From: Terriglobia bacterium
GTDB lineage: Bacteria; Acidobacteriota; Terriglobia; Terriglobales; Acidobacteriaceae
Direction of reading: 5' to 3'
Length of the DNA stretch: 32,362 nucleotides
Assembly: GCA_021325035.1 (NCBI GenBank)
Contig: JAJPHW010000212.1
Location: 1-32,362, forward strand
Positions 1-8,461 of the stretch are shown in pieces. The position numbers and the translations under genes are program-made. The notes below the pieces were generated by a model. The model saw only the letters and a program-made list of their open reading frames with translations, searched no databases and had not been told where the DNA came from. Position 1 is the first letter of the stretch, and each line of letters starts with the position of its first letter.

Positions 1-688
1 CGTAATTTGAGGTCAGAACGGTAAACTCACCGATCGCTTCAAGGCTGGGATAAACGTTCAGCGAGGTGTTACTGCCGTTATCCATGTTGTCGCCGCCATC
101 GAGTTCCCAGTTGTTGTACTCGGTGCGGCCCCCGTTGATGCTGTAGCTCACGTTGCCAGATACGCCGACGGTACCCTCGTCCTGTCCAGTTTGGTTGCTG
201 ACGCCGGGAACCAGCGTTACGAGTTGCGTGAAGTTGCGCCCGTTCAACTGAAGCTGGCTGATTTCTTTCCCATTGACGGTCCCCGACAATTCCGAAGATT
301 GCGTTTGCACCTGCGCAATATTTTCGCCTTGAACAGTGATCTCCACATCGCTCGCGCCCACTTGCAAAGAAATATCGTTACGAGCTTTTTGTCCAACGCT
401 CAACACGATGCCCTTTGCCTGATATCCCTTAAAACCGGTTGCCGTGACAGAAACGTTGTAACTGCCGATGGGCAGCGCTGGAAAAAGATAGTCGCCGCTG
501 CCATTGGTCGTGGCCGCGCGGTTGATTCCTTGGGCGGTGTTGGTCAGCGCAACCTTCGCGCCAGGTATCGCCGCGCCCGTGGAGTCAGTCACAGTTCCTG
601 TGATAGATGCCGTGTCCTGCGCCCAAACCGCCGAAGCGACAATCAGGACTGCAATAAATACGCCCAACCCACGAAGCAGGATTCTCAT
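1..688 (-). CDS. TonB-dependent receptor, Oar-like, N-terminal part (runs off window)
   Basis: This is the first 229 codons of an outer-membrane receptor whose 3' end lies outside the window. Residues 1-24 form a Sec signal peptide (basic start, hydrophobic core, ending AVWAQ). Residues 25 to about 112 form a carboxypeptidase-regulatory-like beta-sandwich (ITGTVTDSTGAAIPGAKV, then GDYLFPALPIGSYNV). A TonB plug region follows, with LQLNGRNFTQLVTLVPGV and later WELDGGDNMDNGS. This order is typical of the large Oar-like receptors abundant in Acidobacteriota, usually assigned to uptake of oligosaccharides or other large substrates; the substrate here is unknown. The ATG at 686-688 is preceded by GGGGTGA. 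A LacI-family gene lies directly upstream on the same strand, which suggests sugar-responsive control. Confidence 0.9.
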   Translation of the reverse strand, partial: MRILLRGLGVFIAVLIVASAVWAQDTASITGTVTDSTGAAIPGAKVALTNTAQGINRAATTNGSGDYLFPALPIGSYNVSVTATGFKGYQAKGIVLSVGQKARNDISLQVGASDVEITVQGENIAQVQTQSSELSGTVNGKEISQLQLNGRNFTQLVTLVPGVSNQTGQDEGTVGVSGNVSYSINGGRTEYNNWELDGGDNMDNGSNTSLNVYPSLEAIGEFTVLTSNY

Positions 689-773
689 GAAATTCACCCC
701 AGTTAATGCCAAAGAAATCGGACTTTCAACGCAAATTGGCGGCGCGATTGCCATCGGACGGAGCTACGCCAAT

Positions 774-822
774 GTTTTATTAAAACGTATGAATAGTGCG
801 TTAATTGCCTATTTACTGTCAA
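774..822 (-). promoter_or_regulatory. Candidate promoter and operator of the TonB receptor gene
   Basis: Reading the minus strand, TTGACA (817-822) and CACTAT (793-798) are 18 bp apart and resemble a sigma-70 promoter. Just downstream, over the expected transcription start, is the inverted repeat GTTTTA-t-TAAAAC (774-786 as read on plus). A repressor site there would block initiation, and the adjacent LacI-family regulator is the natural candidate. The pairing of site and regulator is inferred. Confidence 0.45.
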
Positions 823-852
823 GAAGAAAATTCGGGGAGGTCGCCCCAGAAA

Positions 853-1899
853 TTAGCGCAGCTTGATAGTTGAGCTTCGGACAACCAATTCTGGAGCCAG
901 TTTTCGATGTAATGCCGGCACTGTTTTCTTCTCCAGAACACAGTTAATTCCATCGGCAACGATGCCCACCGCCAGCTTGCCCATTTCTTCCAGAGGCTGG
1001 CTCACAGTTGTCAGGGCTGGGGTGTACAAAGCAGATGCGGCAATATCGTCGAACCCAATGACTGAACAATCTTCGGGAACACGCAATCCGGCTTGACTTA
1101 GAGCGCGGATCGCTCCAAACGCGGTCATATCATCGAAAGCTACGAGAGCCGTAAATGAATGCTTTCGGCCCACCAACTCATCCGTCAATTTAAATCCGGA
1201 CTCGAAACTGGAGGCTGGATCACGCGATTCCGGCAAGTCCATGATTAAATGTGGATCAAGTTCAAGATTGTTGGCTTTCGCGAAAGAACGAATTCCCTTC
1301 CATCGCGGCGCGCTATCGCCCAAAGTCTTGGGGCCACGAATAAAAGCGATCTTCCGATGGCCAAGCAAGTGAAGATGTTCGATGGCAAGGCGGCCTCCGA
1401 GTTCGTTATCCACCGTGACGGAGCTGATGGAATCGTTTTCCAGTTCCTGCCCGATCATGACAGTCGGTATGCTGCTCTTCTCCAAATCGCCCAGCACGTC
1501 AATATTCACAAACAACCAATTGGCAAGAACGATCAACGCTTCTACGCGACGATCGAGCAGCATCTCGAGATAGCGCTCAAAACGGGCCCGGTCATTATGA
1601 ACATCCGTCAGAATGGGTAGATAAGAAGCCTGATACAACGCGCTTTCGATACCGCGAAAAATCGGGATACAGTAGGGATCTGTGAGATCGAAGACCATTG
1701 CTCCCACGGTATGCGTGCGCTTGCTGCGTAACGAACGGGCAAAAAGATTGGGACGATATCCCAGCTTTTTTGCAGATTTCTCAATTCTCTTTTTCGTGAC
1801 GGCGGGAATATAGCGCGCCAGCGGGGCATTATTGAGCACAATGGAAACCGTCGTGGAAGAGAATCCGCTGTCTTTCGCCACATCCCGAATCGTTACCAT
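853..1899 (-). CDS. LacI/PurR-family transcriptional regulator
   Basis: This encodes a 348-residue repressor-type protein. The N-terminus VTIRDVAKDSGFSSTTVSIV is the classic LacI helix-turn-helix, followed by a hinge-helix region and a periplasmic-binding-like effector domain from about residue 60 (HTVGAMVFDLTDPY) to the C-terminus (VIGFDDIAASALYTPALTTV, LVVRSS). Length and motif order are normal for the family. An in-frame TTG 36 bases upstream also exists, but the ATG at 1897-1899 puts the helix-turn-helix at the usual position and is preferred. The gene precedes the Oar-like receptor in the same direction with about 165 bp between them, so a local carbohydrate-uptake regulator is the likely role. 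The effector is not identifiable. Confidence 0.92.
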   Translation of the reverse strand: MVTIRDVAKDSGFSSTTVSIVLNNAPLARYIPAVTKKRIEKSAKKLGYRPNLFARSLRSKRTHTVGAMVFDLTDPYCIPIFRGIESALYQASYLPILTDVHNDRARFERYLEMLLDRRVEALIVLANWLFVNIDVLGDLEKSSIPTVMIGQELENDSISSVTVDNELGGRLAIEHLHLLGHRKIAFIRGPKTLGDSAPRWKGIRSFAKANNLELDPHLIMDLPESRDPASSFESGFKLTDELVGRKHSFTALVAFDDMTAFGAIRALSQAGLRVPEDCSVIGFDDIAASALYTPALTTVSQPLEEMGKLAVGIVADGINCVLEKKTVPALHRKLAPELVVRSSTIKLR

Positions 1900-1910
1900 T
1901 GCATCCCGCT

Positions 1911-1928
1911 TACAAAATCGTTTTTGTA
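1911..1928. promoter_or_regulatory. Palindromic candidate LacI-family operator
   Basis: TACAAAA (1911-1917) and TTTTGTA (1922-1928) are a perfect 7-bp inverted repeat around TCGT, with a central CG as is common in LacI-family operators. It lies 11 bp upstream of the LacI-family ATG, in the gap shared with the divergent TPR gene, so autoregulation is the simplest reading. The assignment is inferred from position and symmetry. Confidence 0.5.
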
Positions 1929-1993
1929 GCCGCAAAAAGCAACTTGAATTAAAAGCACAAGCTGGCGGACACTACAGCAGAGAGTTGCATCCA

Positions 1994-3223
1994 GTGTCAA
2001 GCTCGAATCTTCAAACTCGATGGCTATCTGTCATGTTTCTGGGCGCGATTGGAGCTTTTTCCCCGGTCGTTTTGTCCCAGAATCATCCCTCTCAGCCCCA
2101 ACAAAAAACTTTGTCGTTGGCACAAAATGCAGATCCGCAGCGGCTTTTCGAACAGGGTGAGGCAGCGCTGCGTAGTGGAAAATTGGGGGACGCCGAGCGG
2201 GATTTCCGTGGTGTTCTGGTCATAAATCCAAACGTTGCCGGTGCGTATGCCAACCTGGGCGTCATCGCCATGCGTCGAAAGGAGTGGCCTCAAGCATTGG
2301 AAATGCTGCACAAAGCGGAGCGCATGGCTCCCCAAGTCGCCGGCATAAGACTGAATATTGGTTTGGTTTATTACAGGCAAGGCAGTTTTCAGCAAGCCAT
2401 CGCTCCCTTTGAATCGGTTGTGCACGAAGCGCCGGACGCATTGCAACCCCGATATTTATTGGGCCTTTGCTACTTCTTCACGGAGCGCTATGCCGATGCT
2501 ACCAATACATTGGAACCTCTTTGGCCGCAGGAATCCAGCCAGCTAAATTATCTCTACGTTTTGGGAATTGCTGCCGGCAAAGCGAAACAAACAGAACTGG
2601 AACAGCGCGCTTTGAGCAAGTTAGTTGAGATTGGACAAGATTCGGCGGAATTTCATCTCCTGATGGGTAAAGCTCATTTGAATCGCGAGGAGTACGACGA
2701 CGCCATCAAGGAACTGGGTTTGGCCGAAAAAGCAGACCCCAAACTGCCATTCTTGCATTTCAATTTGGGTCTTGCCTATTTGAAAAAACAAGATCTTGAC
2801 CGGGCCCGCGACGAATTCCTCAAAGATATAGCTATCGAGCCAGGCATTCCCTACGACTATGACGAACTTGGGGCTGTTTATTTTGCTAAGCAAAATGACG
2901 CCGCGGCGCAAAAAAACCTGCTAACCGCATTAAAACTAGACCCGCAACTGGCGAGTTCCCACTATGAATTGGCGCGAGTGTACGAACGGCAAAAACAGTA
3001 TGCGCTGGCGTTGAAAGAAATTGACGCCGCGCAGAAAGCGAGCCCCGACAACTCGAGTGTTCACTACATCCGTGGCCAAGTGCTGCAAAAGCTGGGGCGT
3101 ACCGAAGAAGCCCGTATAGAAATGCAGCAGGTGTCCGCAATGGACAAAGAAGCTCGTGACAAGCGCGAAAAAGAGTTGGAAGCCCCGCTGCCCAATCCTG
3201 AAGTTAGGGAAGAACCACAGTAA
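1994..3223 (+). CDS. Exported tetratricopeptide-repeat protein
   Basis: This is a protein of about 409 residues made almost entirely of TPR units. After a hydrophobic N-terminal stretch (FLGAIGAFSPVVLSQ, probable signal peptide) come about eight to nine 34-residue repeats, e.g. AGAYANLGVIAMRRKEWPQA, LHFNLGLAYLKKQDLDRA and SSHYELARVYERQKQYALA. The C-terminus is charged and low-complexity. The GTG at 1994 is preferred because AGAGAG (1979-1984) lies nine bases before it; TTG 1985 and ATG 2033 are alternatives, the latter lacking a basic n-region. TPR arrays are protein-interaction scaffolds, and nothing here names the partner. It is divergent from the LacI-family gene. Confidence 0.8.
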   Translation: MSSSNLQTRWLSVMFLGAIGAFSPVVLSQNHPSQPQQKTLSLAQNADPQRLFEQGEAALRSGKLGDAERDFRGVLVINPNVAGAYANLGVIAMRRKEWPQALEMLHKAERMAPQVAGIRLNIGLVYYRQGSFQQAIAPFESVVHEAPDALQPRYLLGLCYFFTERYADATNTLEPLWPQESSQLNYLYVLGIAAGKAKQTELEQRALSKLVEIGQDSAEFHLLMGKAHLNREEYDDAIKELGLAEKADPKLPFLHFNLGLAYLKKQDLDRARDEFLKDIAIEPGIPYDYDELGAVYFAKQNDAAAQKNLLTALKLDPQLASSHYELARVYERQKQYALALKEIDAAQKASPDNSSVHYIRGQVLQKLGRTEEARIEMQQVSAMDKEARDKREKELEAPLPNPEVREEPQ

Positions 3224-3237
3224 CTTCGTCGAACCGC

Positions 3238-3732
3238 TTAACGCTTCTTCCGTTCTAACTCCGCGCGACGAATTTCGCGGCGGTGCCCTGCATCTTCATA
3301 ACGCCGAATCTGTTCTTCCGTTTCCGGCACTACAGGCGCTACAGGCAGATGATTGCCCTCTTTATCCACCGCAACAAATGTGAGATAAGCCGAACTCACA
3401 TGCTTGCAGTCATCAATCAGATAATTTTCCACCCATGCTTTCACGCCGATCTCCATTGAGGTACGAAAAACGCGATTGACGGATGATCGTAAAATCACCA
3501 GATCGCCGATGCGAACGGGAACCCAAAAATCCATGTGATCGATCGAAGCGGTCACGACATAGTGCCGGGAATGTCGGAATGCCGCCAAAGCCCCCGCAAC
3601 GTCAATCCAGTGCATTAACCGGCCTCCGAGCAAAGTTCCTACTAGATTGGCATCGTTTGGTAAAACGATTTCGGTCATTTCCGATTGTGATTCGCGTACG
3701 GGTTTAGGCTTAAGTTCATTAGTTGTATGCAT
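3238..3732 (-). CDS. Acyl-CoA thioesterase, hotdog fold (YciA/BFIT type)
   Basis: The 164-residue single hotdog-domain protein is expected to hydrolyse acyl-CoA thioesters in the cytoplasm. The diagnostic block runs from the N-terminal part: NLVGTLLGGRLMHWIDVAGA, where the Asp of the WIDVAG helix is the usual active-site position, followed by VVTASIDHMDFWVPVRIGD and the strand YLTFVAVDKEG. Length matches the YciA/cytosolic acyl-CoA hydrolase group with a charged C-terminal tail. The gene converges on the TPR gene with 14 bp between stops. Chain-length preference cannot be read from the sequence. GGAG lies upstream of the ATG, but with a rather long spacer. Confidence 0.88.
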   Translation of the reverse strand: MHTTNELKPKPVRESQSEMTEIVLPNDANLVGTLLGGRLMHWIDVAGALAAFRHSRHYVVTASIDHMDFWVPVRIGDLVILRSSVNRVFRTSMEIGVKAWVENYLIDDCKHVSSAYLTFVAVDKEGNHLPVAPVVPETEEQIRRYEDAGHRREIRRAELERKKR

Positions 3733-3827
3733 GAATATTTATGATCTCCGCAAGAAGTATGGATAACTTTCTATTGTAATGGCCACGTACAAAGAACGAA
3801 GAAAGCCATGTTGTAATCTGATTGTCT

Positions 3828-4136
3828 ATGGATCGTATTGCCATGCTGACAGAAATTCTTGCCCAGAATCCTACTGACGCCTTTGCCCGCTACGGACTCG
3901 CCATGGAACACTCGAACGCGGGAAATCTGGAAATGGCGTTGTCGGAGTTTCAGAAGCTTCTTGAAGCGCATCCCGACTACACCGCTGGATACTTCATGGC
4001 CGCGCAAACTCTGGTGAAAGCCGCCCGTGTGGACGAAGCCAAACGCATGTTAACGGATGGGATTTCATCTGCGCGGCGGACCGGCAACAATCATGCGCAA
4101 TCGGAAATGACTGCGATGCTCGAAGACCTTTCTTAA
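3828..4136 (+). CDS. Small TPR protein
   Basis: A 102-residue protein containing two to three TPR-like helix pairs: MLTEILAQNPTDAFARYGLA, then GNLEMALSEFQKLLEAHPDY and AGYFMAAQTLVKAARVDEA. There is no signal peptide, so it is presumably cytosolic. The ATG at 3828 is used; a TTG two codons earlier is possible and no clear Shine-Dalgarno sequence is present. Its TAA ends at 4136 and the stop of the convergent dehydrogenase gene begins at 4137, so the two genes abut with no intergenic DNA. Function beyond probable protein binding is unknown. Confidence 0.8.
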   Translation: MDRIAMLTEILAQNPTDAFARYGLAMEHSNAGNLEMALSEFQKLLEAHPDYTAGYFMAAQTLVKAARVDEAKRMLTDGISSARRTGNNHAQSEMTAMLEDLS

Positions 4137-4940
4137 TCACTTTCGCTGTCTGGCCATTTTTCTCATCGCTATTTCAACCAAGCCTGGGAACAACTGATAA
4201 AGCTTGATGACGGGAATCATCGTCCACGGCACGATAATTTCGCGTTTTCCGGACAAACAACCTTTCAGCACAGCGTGCGCGACGCGCTCCGCGGAAATCC
4301 CACGAACTGACTCTGGACGCACCTGTTTCAATTCTTTGCCGCGAATCGCATTGGCGCCAAATTCCGTTCGCACATATCCCGGACAAACTGTAAGCACATT
4401 AATACCGAATTGCTCGAGTTCAATACGGGCCGCTTTGCCCATCGCATTCATAGCAAATTTCGTGGCGCTGTAAATCCCCATAAACGGCACCGGAATATGC
4501 CCTGCCACACTGGATATGTTCGCAATCGTTCCACTGCCCTGCTGCTTCATTACTGGAATAACGGCTTGCATGGCCTCGACCGTACCGAAAAAATTTGTTT
4601 CGAAGGTCTCGCGGCATGCGGCCATATCCACATTTGCAATGCTGTCGAGGATTCCGTGTCCGGCGTTGTTGATCCAAATATCAATCCGCTGGAACTGCCT
4701 GACCGCAAAATTCACGACCTGATCAATTTCTTCACGCCTCCGCACGTCGCAAGCCAGGGCCAATGTTCGTTCGCCGTGCCCTATGCGAGCCCGCGCCGCT
4801 TCTGCGCGACTTAAATCTCGTGACAACAAAACCACGCTTGCGCCTTTATCGGCAAACAACTGAGCAATCGCTTCGCCAATACCCATGGAAGCGCCGGTGA
4901 TCACCACAACTTTGCCTGCGAGTTCCTGCGATGAGTTCAT
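4137..4940 (-). CDS. Short-chain dehydrogenase/reductase (SDR)
   Basis: This is a 267-residue classical SDR. The Rossmann glycine motif is TGASMGIGEA near residue 15, NNAGHG marks strand 4, and the catalytic residues appear as ISS (Ser) and YSATK (Tyr-x3-Lys). The loop after strand 6 (CPGYVRTEF) and the C-terminal IPVIKLYQLFPGLVEIAMRK resemble the DltE/acetoin-reductase-like group with a hydrophobic tail, which may touch the membrane. It would reduce or oxidise an alcohol/ketone with NAD(P)H; the substrate is unknown. The ATG at 4938-4940 is chosen over in-frame upstream codons because it places the nucleotide motif at the usual distance from the N-terminus. Confidence 0.9.
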   Translation of the reverse strand: MNSSQELAGKVVVITGASMGIGEAIAQLFADKGASVVLLSRDLSRAEAARARIGHGERTLALACDVRRREEIDQVVNFAVRQFQRIDIWINNAGHGILDSIANVDMAACRETFETNFFGTVEAMQAVIPVMKQQGSGTIANISSVAGHIPVPFMGIYSATKFAMNAMGKAARIELEQFGINVLTVCPGYVRTEFGANAIRGKELKQVRPESVRGISAERVAHAVLKGCLSGKREIIVPWTMIPVIKLYQLFPGLVEIAMRKMARQRK

Positions 4941-4995
4941 ATTCTTGCTTCTATTCCGATGATGCATCCGCGTCAAGAGCCAGAAAAAACTAGCG

Positions 4996-5001
4996 TACAA
5001 T
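4996..5001 (+). promoter_or_regulatory. Candidate -10 box upstream of the LON-domain gene
   Basis: TACAAT lies six bases before the ATG at 5008 and 30 bases before the TTG at 5031. The same box-to-start geometry recurs at 12075 and 12943. A start site around 5008 would leave the upstream ATG at 4959 untranscribed. No convincing -35 box is seen. Confidence 0.45.
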
Positions 5002-5007
5002 CTGACG

Positions 5008-5034
5008 ATGTTCCACCGCACGGAGTTTCGTTGA
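5008..5034 (+). CDS. Possible leaderless 8-codon upstream ORF (MFHRTEFR)
   Basis: An ATG six bases after a TACAAT box opens an eight-codon frame ending in TGA at 5032-5034. That stop overlaps the TTG at 5031-5033 of the LON-domain gene as TTGA, an arrangement typical of translational coupling. GGAG (5022-5025), inside the mini-frame, is five bases before the TTG. If real, it would feed ribosomes into the next gene. It may also be chance. Confidence 0.3.
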   Translation: MFHRTEFR

Positions 5035-5660
5035 GTTCATTGCTCCCAATCTTCCCTCTCGATCTTGTCCTTTTGCCCGGCGCAAATTTGCCGTTGCACA
5101 TCTTCGAGCCCCGGTATCGGGAGATGATTGCTGACTGCCTCGCAAAAAAGCAGAACTTTGGCGTGGTGCGGGTGGAGATCCATGCGGAAGCCAAAGAACA
5201 GCGCGTTGCGGAGGTCGGGTGCACAGCTCAAATTACTTCTGTCACAAACAAATACGAAGATGGCCGCCTCGATATCATCACCCGCGGAGTGCAGCGTTTT
5301 GAGATTTTGCGCGTGGATGCCAGCCGCGCTTTTCTTCAGGCAGAGGTCTTGTATTTGCAGGACGCTCCCGGTTCACCAGCTCCTGAGGACATGACGAAAG
5401 CCATCGCTCTGCATGGCGAGATACTTACCCTTGCTGGAGTACAACCGGAGAGCTCAGAAACAATTGAAGAAGGCCTGCTGTCTTTTCATCTCGCTTCTTC
5501 GTTGCCTGTGGACCTCGATTTCAAGCAAAGTTTGCTCACCATGAACACAGAGAATGAGCGCATTCAGGCACTGATTTCTTTTTTCGAAACGATCCTTCCC
5601 AACCTACGCCGCGCAACCCATGTACGCAAGAAAGCCAGCGGCAACGGCCACGCTTTGTGA
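5031..5660 (+). CDS. LON peptidase substrate-binding-domain protein
   Basis: About 209 residues match a stand-alone N-terminal LON (substrate-recognition) domain without the ATPase or protease parts. Diagnostic runs are LLPIFPLDLVLLPGANLPLH, then IFEPRYREMIADCL near the N-terminus, and GCTAQITSVTNKYEDGRLDI in the middle. The rest is helical (ALISFFETILPNLRRA). The TTG at 5031 is preferred because GGAG precedes it by five bases and a -10-like TACAAT lies upstream; the ATG at 4959 would add 24 residues unlike the family start. Such proteins are common and mostly uncharacterised, thought to bind unfolded substrates. It lies just upstream of the AAA+/vWA operon. Confidence 0.85.
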   Translation: MSSLLPIFPLDLVLLPGANLPLHIFEPRYREMIADCLAKKQNFGVVRVEIHAEAKEQRVAEVGCTAQITSVTNKYEDGRLDIITRGVQRFEILRVDASRAFLQAEVLYLQDAPGSPAPEDMTKAIALHGEILTLAGVQPESSETIEEGLLSFHLASSLPVDLDFKQSLLTMNTENERIQALISFFETILPNLRRATHVRKKASGNGHAL

Positions 5661-5681
5661 AGCGTGAGTACGGCGTATAAT
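5655..5681 (+). promoter_or_regulatory. Candidate promoter of the AAA+/vWA operon
   Basis: TATAAT (5676-5681) is a consensus -10 box. A weak -35 (TTGTGA, 5655-5660) lies 15 bp upstream, overlapping the stop of the preceding gene. A Shine-Dalgarno-like AGGGAG lies about 10 bases before the ATG at 5716. Confidence 0.55.
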
Positions 5682-5715
5682 CAGCGTAGATAGCGCTTCC
5701 AGGGAGTCCGTCCTC

Positions 5716-7200
5716 ATGAGTTTGCCCCGCACGCTTGGTGAATTACGCACCAGTCCCTTTTCTGAAAAACAGTTGCTCTCGCGCTATGTGAAAGATGAGT
5801 TGCGCGAAAACTTGATTGCCAAGCTGCGCACGGGCGGTCCGATTTTTCCGGGGATTGTCGGTTACAACGATACAGTCGTTCCGCAGATCGTCAACGCGAT
5901 TCTCTCGCGACACAATTTCATTCTCCTCGGGTTGCGTGGTCAGGCCAAGAGCCGCATCCTGCGTGCGCTCACTTCGTTGCTCGACTCCCACATGCCCTAC
6001 ATCGCTGGCTGCGAAATTCGCGACAACCCCTACTCGCCGCTCTGCAAGCGTTGCCGGGACGAAGTCACCAAACATGGCGACGCTGTTGCCATTGCCTATC
6101 TGGGTCCCGAAGAACGCTATATAGAAAAGCTGGCAACTCCGGATGTCACGATTGCCGATCTCATTGGCGACATTGACCCCATCAAAGCCGCCCGCGGCGG
6201 CCACGAGATTTCGAGCGAGATGACGGTGCACTACGGCTTGCTACCGCGTGCCAATCGCGGCATCTTCGCCATCAATGAACTGCCCGATCTTGCCGGAAAG
6301 ATTCAAGTCGGCCTCTTCAATATCATGCAGGAAGGCGACGTGCAGATTAAGGGTTATCCAATTCGCCTGCCGCTCGATGTTGCTATCGTTTTCAGTGCAA
6401 ACCCCGAAGACTATACCGCCCGTGGAAAAATTATTACGCCGCTGAAAGACCGCATCGGCTCGGAGATTCGCACCCATTACCCCGGCACCGTCGAAGAAGG
6501 CATTGCCATTACGACACAAGAAGCCTGGACGCAGCGCAACGGACGCAAACTGCAAATTCCAAGCTATGTGCAGGAAGTCATTGAGCGTGTCGCATTTGCT
6601 GCACGCGAAGACAAGAAAATTGATAAGCGCTCCGGCGTTAGCCAGCGCCTGCCAATTTCTGCCATCGAGAACGCCGTCTCAAACGCCGAAAGACGCGCCA
6701 TTCGCCACGACGAGAAGATGGTTGTACCCCGTATCGGCGATATTTACGCCGCGCTGCCCGCCATCACCGGCAAACTCGAATTGGAATATGAAGGCGAGAT
6801 GAAGGGCGCCGATCACGTCGGCCGTGAACTCATCCGCACCGCCATCGCCAAAACCTACGACGAATACTTCAAAGGTGTGGAGATGCGCCAGATTGTCCAG
6901 TGGTTTGACCTCGGCGGCGAAATCCAAATGCCAGACACCTCGAGCGCCAAAGAATCACTGGAATCTCTGCGTGGCATTCAAGGGTTGATGGAGAAACTTA
7001 GCAAGCTCGACGTGGAAGAAGACGAAGCCCCCGAGTTGCTGGCCTCCGCCGCAGAATTTGTTCTGGAGGGCTTGCACGCGCACAAGCGCATCGGCCGGAC
7101 CGAAGAGCGGCTCTTTAAAGCAGGCGAAAAACAGCCCAAGCCTGCCGAGCGCGCCATGGAACCGGAAGAAAGATTTCGCGGACGACGGCCGTACAACTGA
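5716..7200 (+). CDS. ChlI/MoxR-like AAA+ ATPase paired with a vWA protein
   Basis: This is a 494-residue AAA+ protein of the magnesium-chelatase ChlI-like type (COG1239-like). After a helical start (LGELRTSPF), GIVGYNDTVVPQI leads to the P-loop GLRGQAKS (residues 72-79), which has Ala where the canonical loop has Gly before the Lys. Cysteines at 99, 110 and 113 (C-x10-CKRC) could bind zinc. The Walker B-like strand is FAINELPDL (184-192), sensor 1 is SANPEDY (228-234), and a likely arginine finger lies in PLKDRIGSEIR. The C-terminal third is helical and charged. The vWA gene starts 23 bp downstream, so the two are very likely one operon and one machine, as in other MoxR/ChlI plus vWA systems that remodel or insert cofactors into client proteins. 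The client is unknown, and no cobalamin or chlorophyll genes are nearby. Confidence 0.85.
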   Translation: MSLPRTLGELRTSPFSEKQLLSRYVKDELRENLIAKLRTGGPIFPGIVGYNDTVVPQIVNAILSRHNFILLGLRGQAKSRILRALTSLLDSHMPYIAGCEIRDNPYSPLCKRCRDEVTKHGDAVAIAYLGPEERYIEKLATPDVTIADLIGDIDPIKAARGGHEISSEMTVHYGLLPRANRGIFAINELPDLAGKIQVGLFNIMQEGDVQIKGYPIRLPLDVAIVFSANPEDYTARGKIITPLKDRIGSEIRTHYPGTVEEGIAITTQEAWTQRNGRKLQIPSYVQEVIERVAFAAREDKKIDKRSGVSQRLPISAIENAVSNAERRAIRHDEKMVVPRIGDIYAALPAITGKLELEYEGEMKGADHVGRELIRTAIAKTYDEYFKGVEMRQIVQWFDLGGEIQMPDTSSAKESLESLRGIQGLMEKLSKLDVEEDEAPELLASAAEFVLEGLHAHKRIGRTEERLFKAGEKQPKPAERAMEPEERFRGRRPYN

Positions 7201-7223
7201 GAGCTTGCAACTGGCAGCTGACT

Positions 7224-8459
<1,236 letters not shown>

Positions 8460-8461
8460 GC

